DNA of 64,000 nucleotides from NCBI RefSeq assembly GCF_016545825.1, contig NC_052622.1, positions 10,979,001 through 11,043,000 on the forward strand. The letters run 5' to 3'. The DNA comes from Eucalyptus grandis. Its lineage: Eukaryota > Streptophyta > Magnoliopsida > Myrtales > Myrtaceae. Within the stretch, counting starts at the first letter, position 1. Every line of letters begins with the position of its first letter. Shown here piece after piece: positions 40,098 to 51,731 of the stretch. Both the position numbers and the translations under genes were made by a program. A model generated the notes under the pieces. The model did no database searches. It saw only the letters and a program-made list of their open reading frames with translations, and was not told the DNA's origin.

Positions 40098-40984
40098 GTA
40101 TCCAACTTCAACTTACACAAAAAGCACTACACTTCAACAATGTACATGTTATACAAATTCAATCACATCAAACAAGCTTTTCACCCACCGACGTATTTAT
40201 TTCGTAGATGACGTGACAAGCGAGGTTCATCAAGGTCCAAATAATGCATGAAGTCGATACTATTCTTGGCGGAACTTAGCGAGGGTTTTCATTAACAGTT
40301 TATGCGTGAATTGGTCAAGTAGTAGAACGAGCATAATCAAACATTAGCTCATTAATAACCTGTAATTAGGAAAGCAAAAGAATGATAGATCATGGGAAGC
40401 GCAAAAGTGGTGTAGGCATTAGGTCAAGATTGGTAGATGATGTTTATGCATTGTTTATTCCTCCCTCATAATTAACTACTATTTTCTCTTCCTGTTTCTG
40501 GGATCGGCATGTCTATAAATCTCTAACTTTAAACACGGATTACGCGGGGTCTCAATTCCTTGAAAATCGGGAAAAAAAAAGAAGAAAAAAAGAAGATAGA
40601 AGCAATCATGGCTAAATTCTGTTTTTGGCGCTTTCTGGTTGGGAACCTTTCTCCTTCCACTCCATTCCACTCCCATCAACATCACGAGTGGATTTAACTT
40701 TGTAAAGTCGAATGGGCAAACAGACACGTGCATGTCCTCGGAGCAGAAAATGACCAATCCTCGATCCTCGTATTGGCTGAAATTACGACCTTCGACGCTT
40801 CCAGTGGCCGTCTCATTCGTGCACACAGCAGCCCTCTATGCAGATGAATGTTCGCAGGAAAGTGCTGGAAAGGACGAGAAGATGATGATGGGTTGATTCT
40901 TCTTCCATACACATGCAGTTGACAATTTCAAGAGAGAGAAAAGGACTAATTCGAGGAGTCCCGTTTTCTTTGCGCTCCTTGTTT
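40098..40984. other. Intergenic, no gene seen
   Basis: Frames at 40479-40912 on both strands overlap one another and match nothing I know. A poly-A/GAAA stretch lies at 40570-40600. Confidence 0.4.
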
Positions 40985-41056
40985 CGCGTGTAGAACATCA
41001 CTCCATGCCTGATGTTGCTACGCGTGTAGAACATCACTCCATGCCTGATGTTGCTA
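40985..41056. repeat. Perfect two-copy tandem duplication of 36 bp
   Basis: The unit beginning CGCGTGTAGAACATCACTCC occupies 40985-41020 and is repeated without change at 41021-41056. The lack of divergence suggests it is recent. Confidence 0.95.
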
Positions 41057-44000
41057 CTGTCATCTTTAGGACTTTGTTCCAACATGATGATTAAGCATCA
41101 GCGAGCACAGAAACGTTTTGGCAACAAAAGGAAGCATGGACATGGTACTTTAGGGACCTTAGATGAGTAAATTTTTAGATTTACAGAATAGCGGAACATG
41201 TATAGACGATCAAATAATTGAGCTCTTAATGATCAGGAGATCCCGTGCTGTGTTGATGTGATATCGTCTCTCAATGAAATTGGGCATCTTCACCTTTCGA
41301 AGATTTCACGAGCATTAATTGCAGCTTCATTCTTCTGAAACTCAGCCAAAATGGATGGCAATCAAAGCCTCTAGGCGGCCTGCTCGAGTCGAAAATGAAG
41401 CAGACATAGATATTTAGGAACGGATTTAGACAGGAGGGGAAAGGCAACATCATGGCTGCAGTTGTGAATTGGACATGAGTGGGCCAAAGAAGTAAAAGTG
41501 GACACATCACGGGAGCTTTGAGTAAGGCGAGAGGAAACTCAAAAAGAAAGTTTCGCCTTTTTTTCCCTGCGGATCTTTGTCTGGTAGCATTCGATTCTCT
41601 TAACTTTATACAGCAGATGGAGAGGAGTGGGGCAGGAGAATGATTTGTTTTATTTCTGGGTTTCTTCTGCTCGACAGGGATTCTGATTTTACGTGCGAAT
41701 GAAAAGCATGTGCGATGGCTGATGCGGCAGGGATGGCTGCCGTTTCTCTTGTTACGAGGCGACAAGGAAATTGTACAAACTTGTCAAGGGTTGAGTTGAC
41801 GGGCGTGCGAGATTATGACGAGGGTTAAGCGTATGGATGACGAGGTTGATTCGTGTTCTTGGTTTCGCATTCCTTCTTGATCAGAAAGTAACCCCGAAAT
41901 TTAAAGTATTAGTGAAATCTCGAAAATGTCATGAGAAAAAGTATATGTGAATTTCCGTGTCAACTCATGCATATTTGATAAGTTTCAGACTATCAATTTG
42001 AAAAACAATCAAGACATTTGCATCTTGGGATTTAGAGTAAGTAAAAGTTGAAAAGTAAGAATTTTTCTAAACACATAATAACGTTACATGGAATGATTAT
42101 ATTAGATGGAAATTGGAATTAATTCACATCTCTCCGTTTTAAGTATTAACATCAAACGTGATTAACTCGACAACCAAGTCAAATTCCACTTATTTTCATC
42201 AAAGAATACCTTGATTTTTAGCGGAAAAAGAAGATCGACTTTTGTGAAAGTTGAAAGCAAATTAAGTTGATAAGCAATGTAAAACATTTAAATGTTTAAT
42301 AACAAAGTATGTAATAAAGAGAAAGTTGCAAAGGTGTCTTTGAGCTATTCTTTTGGAGATTGAGATCTTATGCAATTGATTCAATTGTTTCCTTAATAGC
42401 AAATCCGATATTAAGGCAAAAAAATTAGTTGGTAAACTCTAATTGATATTAGTAATTTTTACAAAGAATTAATAAATTTTCAAAAATTGACAACCAAGGC
42501 AAATCAAAGTGACATCTCAACAGAAAAAAGTTTGTGAATCAAAAAAAAAAAAAAAGAAAAAGCAAATAAATGTGTTGGTACAAGGCAACTTACCAAAAGT
42601 TGGTAACCAAAAACTAGTGAAAACTTAATCGAAAAGAAGTGATGTGTCACCCCATAGATGCTGGTAATTTCTTGTGGTAATTGGTAAATTCGAGGTGTCG
42701 GTGAAAATTGTAAATAAAAGTTTATATATGGTAAGAGAAGTTCTTTCCTAGCAAATTGTGGAAAGCCAGGCAATCATCCGCACTAATGACCGAGTTCTTT
42801 GGTCATATTGAATCGCAGTGAAATCTACATTACTAACATACACCCTTAAAAAATGCATTTTTTTCTCTGATCCCATTTTTCTAGATATGTAAACAGAAAA
42901 AAAAAAAAAAAAAAAACTATTATATGACCAAAAGAAAAGAAGACTATTTTGATAGCTCACTATGAGCATGTGATGACTCAATTCCAATTCCGCTATCGAT
43001 AAAGAAAGCTGGCTGAGCTAAGAAGACGCTCGGATTTCTAAGGTAAATTGTTATTAATTCATTCAACCTCGACCCACAGCTCGAAAAAGAGTTTGACAAA
43101 ATCACCTCTACGCAAAGTCAATTGTGCTGGGACAAAATCATGACTCTTTTGAAGAAACTTTTCTGTAGCAGTGGAGTGACCTAGATTGACCGCAAAACCA
43201 TAGTGTCTTTCCAGGCTATTTCACCTTTTTACCACCTTAAATTGCAAGATTCATGGCATTGATTCATTTGTTATTGCCTAAGTACATTTCTAAGGGAAAA
43301 AAAAATTATCTTCATGTCAAAAAACTTGTGCGTGAAAGCTATGAACTAGTCTTCTCTTCAATCATAATGGCTGAGGCGAAAATTTTAAATTCAAGGGACA
43401 CAGGCTAAGAAGTCTCAACTTACAAGGATGAGATGCAAACTTGGTAGATGAAATTTATAAGAATATGGAGCGTAGGATTGGCAAAAATTGCATCGAATGC
43501 CTAGCAATCAAGATGGCTATCGCCACTGCCAGGTCCTCTTTGGGTTTGTCCATATCATCTCGCTAATTATATCCATGAATTAGGTCTTTTTATATGGAAC
43601 CCCAATGGCAAAGCCCTAGAATTAACAATAATCACGAGGCTATCGACCCGGTTAACGCGTTAAGTGGCCAAGGCCCAAAACACAATTTGGGTGAGCATAA
43701 GGTAAGAAGTTTCATTCTACATTAGCCCTTCTTCAACCGGCTCAAGCTCGATATCTTGCCCGACTCGCCTCGACATATCCGTCAGCCAAGTCTACGTAGG
43801 CGGTGTTGCGTATACGGTCGCAGATACGTCGGTGGAAACCGGACGCGCCACCGAGGGAATTCGGGCTGTAATTGGCCCTCAACTTTTCACACGAGCTCAT
43901 TTTCAACTTGCCCCGAACCCCACCCGGGGTTGCATTATTTTGCAAAGGCAAAAAAGCGAACCCGAAAGTCAAGGTCCGGTCGCTGGCCTTGTCGTCCACG

Positions 44001-44875
44001 TTGCGACGTTTCATGTGTCCTCTCTCCCATTCGCTGGTGACGACGACAAATGAAAATTGGTGCTCGAGAGGGATGATGGGGAGCAAGATTTGACTTATTC
44101 GACTTCGGGAGGTGCAATGCAGCTCTCGCTCTAGAAAGTTTTTTTTTTTTTTTTTCATGATTAAGTGCGCAATCTTTAATCTCAAAACAACCAACCATAA
44201 ATCGTCATACGAAAATCCAATTAAACTTGAGAATGTTTCGAATCTAGAGGGGGTCGGCCAAGCTAAAATTACTTTTGAGAAGATCCGTGTAGGGCTGACC
44301 AGAAAATCAAAGATTTTCGGGAGCTTAGTTTTTAGAAGGTAAATTCCCTTTTGAATTCGCCTCTATCTTTTGTGGGGATACCCTCGGCAATTTTCTCTTT
44401 CAAGAGGCATTCACATGTCGAATAATTCTTAAGTGATCGAAGATTCACCAGTCTCAATTTGCCAATGAATGGAGACTTTATTACACGGAGCAAGTGTCAC
44501 CCGCAAGTGATTGGAACTCGACTCGCTGACTAGATCTTGATCTAATGCTTTTTTCAAGTTCTAAAATGGCTTGGATATTTAGTTGACATGAACTCTAAAG
44601 AAAAGAAAAGAAAAAAAAAAGTTCGAAGCACCTTGTCTCGATATGTAGCAATCAGATTTATGAAATCAACAAAGCAAGAAGCAACAATCGAATACTTCTA
44701 TCACGAGTGAATTAAAAATAACACGAACTCAATTTGTAACTCGCATTCATATCAAAACATTAACATCTCAACGACGGAGTCGACTGCGAGCACTGGAGCG
44801 CGAATGTTAGGCCTTGAGTAAACACTTGCATCTTCTTGATCAATATTATTATAGTTCTGTTAACGGGACAAGGAA
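41057..44875. other. Intergenic, no confident gene
   Basis: Two longer minus-strand frames (41271-41765, 164 codons; 43742-44194, 150 codons) have no recognisable domain, and the second overlaps equally open plus-strand frames. Poly-A tracts lie at 42541-42555 and 42898-42919 and a poly-T tract at about 44140-44156. Confidence 0.4.
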
Positions 44876-44957
44876 GTCGATATGTCCGAGTGGTTAAGGA
44901 GACAGACTTGAAATCTGTTGGGCTTCGCCCGCGCAGGTTCGAACCCTGCTGTCGACG
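44876..44957 (+). tRNA. tRNA-Ser(UGA)
   Basis: 82 nt that fold as a class II tRNA. The acceptor stem GTCGATA pairs with TGTCGAC and is followed by discriminator G. The D arm is GTCCGAGTGGTTAAGGA, the anticodon stem-loop AGACTTGAAATCT carries anticodon TGA, there is a long serine-type variable arm (TGGGCTTCGCCCG), and the T arm is CAGGTTCGAACCCTG. Internal A box (TGTCCGAGTGGTTAAGG) and B box (GGTTCGAACCC) are intact. No intron and no encoded CCA, as expected for a nuclear gene. A short T run (CATTTTACC) follows as a possible Pol III terminator. Confidence 0.96.
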
Positions 44958-45516
44958 CATTTTACCATTAAAATTCTCATCTTCATTTTTCATCTTTTGT
45001 TTTATTTGTTTCAATTTTCCAGTTTTGTTCCCTTAAATTGTTCCGATTTCGTGGGCCTTCTTAGCTCATATTGTTTGGGAAGTTCTGGGCTTCTCTGCTC
45101 ATTGGGCTTGGGCTGGAGGAGTTCAGCATCGACTTCTGTCTGTGCTTGTTCGAATCTCGTGCAGTTAAGTAGAAAAAAAAATTAAGACCTTGCTAACGAG
45201 TGCTCTGAGATTTCCCTTTTTGATCCTCCTTTTATTTGGCAGCCGGATCGGGTCAGGATGAACTTTCGTACACCTCGACCGATCCATTTCTTCCCGACGA
45301 TCTCAAGAGCACACTCGCTTGCATTAGCCCAGCGCGTTCGAGGTTTTACGTTCAATGCGCTCCAGCCGCTTGACGCAGGATGTTTTGTTTTGTAATGTAT
45401 AGGTACATGCGGTGTGAGAAAGGTAATCCGTTCAAGAGTATTCTCGGACCCCTTCCGTAAATTAGGTATCGTCACACAAATTCGAATGCTTTGTTTGAAT
45501 TCTGCATTGTTGTAAA
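44958..45516. other. Intergenic, no gene seen
   Basis: Mixed composition. A minus-strand frame of 117 codons (45182-45535) has no recognisable domain. Confidence 0.4.
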
Positions 45517-46176
45517 TAGGGGTGATCGGTTTCATCCAAGATTCGAGAATCGGATTATAAAAACTTGTTCCAAGTTTTTGGAATCAAAAATCGTGTTGTG
45601 AAAAACAAGCAGTCAAACAATAAAATAAACAAAACAAGAAAATAAATTGGGCACTAAATTTACGTAGTTTAATCATAGTGGCTTACATCTACTAGGAGAG
45701 TAATAACGAATTCTACCATAGATCAAGCAATATAATAGAGATTACAATCACACTTGAATCACTCAAACGTTTTTAGAGTTTCCAAAGCTCCAATTATATT
45801 TATCGACGCCAAAATTGGCCTTTTGGGCTTCGGAAGTAAATAGAAGTAAAGCAAGCCCAGTGTGTAAGAACCTACGGATGATGGGTCGAAAGGTCAGTAA
45901 TTGGCAACGAAGATGCTGAGAAGTGCAACATCAAAAAACCTGTCAAGATGGATGAGATAAGAATGGAAGCAGTTACGAGAATTGACATCAACGCGAACAC
46001 TGACAAGGTAGAGCAGTTACTGATGGGGAGCCAAAACTTTCAAAATAATTTAAAATCGAAGTGATAATCATCAAGGGTAGTTACTCGTAGAAAATAACTA
46101 TAAATAGCCGAGAAGACATTCATGTAAGGACTTTTTGCCAAAATCAACAATCAAACGCCTATTTCATCAGTTATCT
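45517..46176. mobile_element. TAGGGGTGA-family fragment interrupted by LTR-like sequence
   Basis: TAGGGGTGATCGGTTTCATCC at 45517 is a typical left end of the hAT-type MITE family, but the similarity stops after about 70 bp. From about 45592 (TGTTGTGAAAAACAAGC) the sequence looks like a plant LTR: a TATA-like CTATAAATAG at about 46099, followed by CATGTAAGGACTTTTTGCC and ending near ATTTCATCA. No second LTR or clear target duplication is visible. Confidence 0.35.
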
Positions 46177-47042
46177 TAGGGCTATGGTCCGGGTGAACGA
46201 TTCTCGGCCTAGAACCAAGAAACCACCCGTTAAGGACCGGTTCCAAAAAATTAGAATCGGGAACCACCCGTTGTTGCATGGATTCACTCGAGAATTAGAC
46301 CGCCGGTCCGGTCCGGTTCCCGGGTGAATCAATGGAACCGGTCTCACCAATAATAATATTGTTTTCCAAATCCCGCCGTATGTACTTTTCATATCGAGTA
46401 ATATTTTTCTTTAAATCGAACTGGCTTAATTAAAGGTACCATTTTTCTTTATTTTATTGGAAAACATACCAAAGAAGAGAAATAGGTTTTTTTTCTTATT
46501 TTTGAATCATTTAAGTTGAAATCTAAAATATTCTTTAAGTTCAAGATTTTGGATGATTGTCATATGTAGATTATATTTTCCTTTATCCTTTAACAATGCT
46601 CAATCTCTTACAACATTTGCTTTACTTTTTTTTTTTTTTTTTTGTAGAAATAATTCAACTGATACTCCACATATTCTTGAACATAGTGTCATAAGTAAGT
46701 TTCAAAACTATCATTTGAATGAGCCATTTGTTGAGTTATTGAAAGGCAGCTTACACACTTTACTAAATTCTTATTAAAACATGGAAACCTTGAGAAGAGA
46801 TGGAACCCTAAAATTTAAATTTGCTAATTAGTAATTTCAAATTTTATTTTAATATTAAAAATTAATATTATTATAACGGGTGGGCGGATCCGCCAATGGA
46901 ATCGAACAGGACCGGTTCTTATAAGTTGGAACCGGAAATCAAGAACTAGACTAGTTCCCTCAAGAACCACCAGGTTTCGGGCGGTTTCGGTTCGAGTTCC
47001 AGGGCGGTTCGAGGCGGGTCCTAATTCTTTTGCACACCCCTA
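46177..47042. mobile_element. hAT-type MITE, 866 bp
   Basis: Begins TAGGGCTATGGTCCGGG and ends GCACACCCCTA. The 8-bp flanks are AGTTATCT (46169-46176) and AATTATCT (47043-47050), a 7 of 8 match. The first ~170 bp and last ~150 bp carry GGTTCC/GGAACC-rich inverted motifs (ACCGGTTCCAAAAAATTAG; CCGGTTCTTATAAGTTGG); the centre is A/T-rich with a poly-T run at 46627-46643. No transposase. Confidence 0.75.
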
Positions 47043-47050
47043 AATTATCT

Positions 47051-48239
47051 TTTCCTTTATTGCACTTTTACGTTCAATTTGCACATTTACTTTTTCTCTT
47101 GTTTTCCCCATATTTTCGTTTGTCCGTAGTTTAGACAAGTCCCTTCAATGTTTGGCCTTGAAATTTCTTGCGAAATAATCTGTCAATCTAGTGAAAAAAA
47201 TTATATATAAATTATTATCACAGCAATTTAATATGGCTCGAACACTTGTCTCTTGAATGTAATTGCACGAAAAATAACCCACGAAGATAGCTTCGCTGCC
47301 CAAGCACTCGAGACGGCGCTTCAAGACCCTTGACATAGACCGCAGCAATTCAACCAGTGCATGAGCCAAGGAAATATAATAATCCTCTGAACCTTTGCCT
47401 ACTCAAACGGGGAAAGATATCTAGAAGAATATTTGTATATACATTCCCCCGCTTCAAGGAGTCCAAATTGAATGGTTCAAAGGCGGTTGACTTCGGCGTA
47501 ATCTTGACCCCGTCAATTTTGATATAAGACAAAACAAAAATCCTTCTGCAACTAGGACTTGTGACACCGCATCAAAAATCTTAATTTCTGTAACACATTT
47601 GGATGTTCATAGTATTATGACGTCCTCAATTTCCTTTAATCGATCGGTCTTCTTTATCATTTATTTATGATTGGACTTCGTTGAGCTCAAACTCGAAACA
47701 TGTTATAGTAAATAAGATGATTCAATGGAACCGAATAATTTATGAATAATATCCAATTGAAACCGAGGAAATAGGAGAGAGGGGAGTGACACACAAGAGG
47801 AGGGAAGGGAAAGAATTGTGCGTGAGAAATTAAAAAAGAATAATAAAAAAATCATTAATTCCCTCCGGTCAGATTGAAAATCATTGATTTCATTTTCACG
47901 GAATTGCGAACTGGACTGACATTTCTAGAAACTGCTCAAAACCCGCCAGTCAATATAGTTTTCGGTTCGACGGTCCGCGCTACCCGCCCTAATTGGAAGT
48001 TGAATCGACCCCACACATATTGAAAAGCAAATAAACCTCATACGAATTTTCAAACGGTCATTGAATCCCCCACGCAATGGGCACCCAGGTAAGTGCGGGA
48101 CGGGCCCGCCATATAAATTGCCAATTCTTTTTTTTCTTTCTCCTTTTCTTTTAAAGGCAATTAATTAATTTAAATGCCATTACTGCTCTGAAACTAAAGT
48201 ACAAAAAAAAAGAAAAGAAAAAGAAAAAGGAGGAGAGGA
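47051..48239. other. Intergenic, no gene seen
   Basis: Minus-strand frames at 47145-47532 are short and unrecognised. A GGTTC-rich patch at about 47730-47990 may be an eroded copy of the hAT-type MITE family. Confidence 0.4.
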
Positions 48240-48660
48240 GAGGAGAATTCCTGGTCAGGATCATCTCTCTACTTCGCTGCCGAGAGGGTCCCACCAACCA
48301 ACCCCCGGTCTCAGGCGAAGCCCACGTGGTCCAGCTTCCCCTAACCTCCCCCACCCGCTGAGCCGAATCGGATCGCGCCACGTGAGCGAATCGGTATCTC
48401 CTCGATATCCTCGCGCCACGTGTGCAGCGGCGCTGCCGCGAATAAATATCCTGTCCCGCGAAGCAGGGGAGCCGGGGCGCGGTCCAATGAGGCACAGGGA
48501 GTTGCTTTGCCTCCTGAGGAGCCGACACTTGGCACCCCGGGTCACCGCAAGCCCCTCTCCGCCTCTCGTTTCTTTGTTCTCTCAAATGACGGATTTGCCC
48601 CCGGCCCCCGAATCCGGCATTGTCGTTCTTGGGTTTCGATGAGGGGCTGTACGAATTTGT
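48240..48660. promoter_or_regulatory. GC-rich island with three CCACGTG boxes, no attached gene recognised
   Basis: GC-rich DNA in A/T-rich surroundings. CCACGTG occurs at about 48323, 48378 and 48416, together with AATAAATATCC (48439) and CCAATGAGGC (48483). Composition and motifs look like a plant promoter, comparable to the XTH9-like promoter in this window. Frames on both strands are open only because of GC content, and I recognise no protein. It may be a relict promoter of a lost gene, or a distal element; the nearest downstream gene starts 2.1 kb away. Confidence 0.4.
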
Positions 48661-49292
48661 CTTTTCACATGACGGAGGGGCACGGCCTCTATCGTCCATT
48701 TCCCATTCGAGATTTCGAAACCAATTACTACGTCACTATTTTTATTTATTTATAAATATCTTGAAAAACTTATTAAATTTTATCGTCAAATTATTAAATT
48801 AGATACATATAATAATTGAGAGACATAATAATTTGGGATTTTTTATCCTCTCGTTCATCATGGATATATAGATTTTTTCGATATTAATATTTGTCGCAAT
48901 TATAACAGTCTAAGATTTTTAACAGTCAAAAAATTATTTTAGAATAAATTTATCACAAATATATTAATTTAAATTTTTTTATGATATTAAATGCAACATT
49001 CATTTTTATTTCACCCCATAACCAAATGTGCTGTTAAGACTTGTGGGCCTATCATAATGATTTTAAGTCTCATGTTCAAATCAAAGTACAAGAGTGAAAT
49101 TTTCTCGAATGAATCGCGGGTCGTAATCTCATAATTGTGGGTTAGAATAGAAATTGAGAGGTTGAAACCCTCACCTAATTTCTCGGAAAGCTTCCGCTAT
49201 TGCACCCAAGTCCCGAGAGGGAAAATATGGACCTCATGCATCTTTTCATGAAGGCAATCTTTTCCACGGACAGTACAGTCCTTTAAAATGTG
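48661..49292. other. Intergenic with MITE remnant
   Basis: About 48780-49000 contains ATTTATCACAAATATATTAAT and related phrases of the ACAAATTTACCC MITE family. A tRNA-like TGTTCAAATCA phrase near 49073 lacks a matching structure. Confidence 0.45.
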
Positions 49293-49805
49293 GTGATAGC
49301 ATTCATATTGCTTCTATATCCAAATGATATATGGTATTTGGATTTCACCACTCTTTTCTATTAACATACAAAATATTACATATCATTTATGAGATTTTAT
49401 GGAATCACTGTCAACTGTTCTAAATGCTTAAACTTTTGGATAAATACGTGGTTTATTATTTAAATATTACAATAATCCCATAAATGAATGCGTGATTTAA
49501 AACATAATCTACCGTCTATATAATTCTATATATTCATAAAAATCTATCAAGATTCGAGTAATTTTTTTTCCCATGATCTAGATTGATTGGATTCATGGAA
49601 TCATATGCACACACGTGAAATGGAGATATGATATCTTGCTAGAATGTCCAACCCAATAACTTAATCCGATAGGTGGAGAGAGACTATGCGAATATAAAAA
49701 TTATATAGGAACACAATTATGTGAAACAATATATTAACAATTCAAATAAAAGATCTCCCTCTTGATGCAGGGATTATCTCATTTTTCTTTTTTTCCTTCT
49801 TTTCA

Positions 49806-49849
<44 letters not shown>

Positions 49850-50600
49850 TTTTGACATCTTGGATTATGGGGGGCTGGGGTTGTGTGGCTCACTAAATGA
49901 GAGACGCATATGCCAAAGCATTCGAGGTAATTAGTAATTCAAGAGGCAAGAGAGGAGAAAGGACATGATCTGTTCCGCCACTCTTTTCTATTGATGATAG
50001 CATTTATATTGCTATTATATCGAAATGATATATGGTACTTGGATTTCACCAACTTTTTTTTATTGATGTACCAAATATTACGTGTCATCTACGGTCTATA
50101 TAATTCTTTATATTCATAAAAATCTATAAAGATTCTAGTACAATTTTTTTTTTAATGATCCAAATTGATTAAATTCATGGAATTGGACACACATACGCGA
50201 AAGTGACATATGATACTATGCTAAAACGTCAAACCCGACAACTTAATCTGATAGGTGGAGAGAGATCATGTGAATATAAAAATCATATAGGAACACAGTA
50301 ATGCGAAACAATATTTTAACAATTCAAATAAAAATATCTCCCTCTTGGTGCGGAGATTCTCTACTTTCCTTTTCCTTTTCTTCTTTTTATTTTCATTTCA
50401 TATTTTATTAATTATTATACTAATTTTTTTTTTTTTTTTTTTTTTTTTGACATCCCGGGGGGTTTATGGGGAGGTTGGGGTTGTGCGGCTCAGCGGCAGA
50501 CGAGAAACGAGAGACGCATGTGTCAAGGCGTACGAGGTAATTAGTAATTCGAGAGGCAAAGGAGAGAAGAGAGGACGACAGGACCTGCTTCCACCACCAC
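49293..50600. repeat. Tandem duplication (~0.6-0.7 kb x 2) in the region upstream of the B-box gene
   Basis: GTGATAGCATTCATATTGC at 49293 and GATGATAGCATTTATATTGC at 49993 begin two collinear units. Shared landmarks include AATGATATATGGTA, CTATATAATTCT, GGAGAGAGA-CATGYGAATATAAAAAT, AACAATTCAAATAAAA and CGAGGTAATTAGTAATTC. The units end near 49982 and 50596, the second about 190 bp before the B-box gene ATG. Unit 1 has an (ATT)n run at 49805-49848 where unit 2 has poly-T (50425-50448). CCACTCTTTTCTATT occurs inside unit 1 (about 49348) and again at the junction (about 49978). Confidence 0.9.
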
Positions 50601-50785
50601 AAGACAGACACCACCGCACCGTACAGGCTCGCTCGCTCGTTCCTTTCTTTGTCCCCTCTCTTCTGCGCTCTCGCCTGCCCAAAACCCCACTGCTTCGTAG
50701 AAGCTTCTAGAGAGAGAGAGAGATTTGCGGAAGGTGGCGGTGGTGACGGTGGCGGAAGGAGGAAGGAGGAGGAGGAGGAGGAGAC

Positions 50786-51731
50786 ATGTCCAAGAGGTGC
50801 GCGCTGTGCAAGGTCCCGGCCAGGGCGTTCTGCGAGTCGGACCAGGCGACCCTCTGCTGGGACTGCGACGCCAAGGTCCACGGCGCCAACTTCCTCGTCG
50901 CCCGGCACTCCCGCACCCTCCTTTGCCACGCCTGCCAGGCCCCCACCCCCTGGAGGGCCTCCGGCGCCAGGCTCGGCCACACCGTCTCCGTCTGCGACGC
51001 CTGCGTCACCGGCGCCCAGGGCCGGAGCCGGGCCGCCGCCGGCAATGGCGATCTCCACGAGGACGACGGCGACGACGAGGACGCCGACGGGGACGAGGAG
51101 GACGAGGAGGAGGAGGAGGAGGACGCCGACGACGAGGACGACGGAGGAGGAGGAGGAGGAGGCGGCGGCGAGGACGAGGACGAGGAAGATCGCGGCGGCG
51201 GCGGCGACGAGGACGGCGACAACCAGGTGGTGCCGTGGTCGTCGACGACGCCCCCTCCGCCGGCGGCGAGCTCCTCCAGCAGCGACGACTCGATCGGTAA
51301 CTTGCGCTGCGGGTACGGGGACGCGGAGGAGTGCGGAGCGGCGCGAATGTGCTCGTCGAAGCGGGCGATTGAAGACTGTACGGATCTTCGCTCTCAGGTT
51401 CGTGATCGTCAACTCCCGCGAGGTTTTCGTCTCCGTTTTCTCGGCCTATAGATCTGTGATCGCGTGCGGACGGTTTCGTTTCGAACGCATTCGAGTTCCG
51501 TAAATCGCCTGTTCGATAATAGAGTTGGGCGGTCAAAATCAACGACTCTTGGGTCTCGATGTGCAGGAGAAGCTCAAGTACTCGCGCTTCCGGCCGAACC
51601 GGAGGCCAATGCTGGCGGCGAGGACGCGGTCCAGGGACGGCGAGGCTACTTCGGTCGACTCGTTGAGGCCGTCGAAAGACCGGCGGGTCGGGCGAGACGA
51701 GTGCATACAAGGTCCGACCTTTCTAGATTGA
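50786..51731 (+). CDS. B-box zinc-finger protein, BBX28/29-like
   Basis: Two exons, 50786-51397 and 51567-51731, join in phase to 258 codons plus stop; the intron is GT-AG (CTCTCAG/GTTCG ... TGTGCAG/GAGAAG). The B-box has the full ligand set Cys5, Cys8, Cys16, Asp19, Cys24, Cys27, His32 and His41, with the hallmark VHGANFLVARHSRTLLC. A second, incomplete finger-like region has Cys47, Cys50, Cys70 and Cys73. There is no CCT domain, which fits the group V single-B-box class. Residues about 88-152 are almost all Asp/Glu with a run of nine Gly, followed by NQVVPWSSTTPPPP, a motif seen in BBX28/29-type proteins. Family members are transcriptional co-regulators in light and flowering pathways that act through protein contacts. 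The start follows a (GGA)n leader. Long frames on the opposite strand are GC artefacts. Confidence 0.9.

Noticed and set aside
41271..41765. 164-codon minus-strand frame
   Set aside because: No recognisable domain, no splice or promoter context, and composition like surrounding intergenic DNA. Transcript evidence could revive it.
43742..44194. 150-codon minus-strand frame with three overlapping plus-strand frames
   Set aside because: All frames equally open in moderately GC-rich DNA; no family similarity.
48151..48699. 182-codon minus-strand frame over the GC island
   Set aside because: Its end is encoded by poly-A/G-rich sequence and the rest has no domain; promoter-like motifs explain the composition better.
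49040..49095. tRNA-like phrase near TGTTCAAATCA
   Set aside because: No acceptor stem or anticodon arm can be formed.
50420..51412. 330-codon minus-strand frame and long alternative plus frames (up to 284 codons) over the B-box gene
   Set aside because: Low-complexity Ser/Arg/Pro/Leu translations of the GGA/GAC-rich coding sequence; the B-box frame alone has the zinc-ligand pattern and a spliced continuation.
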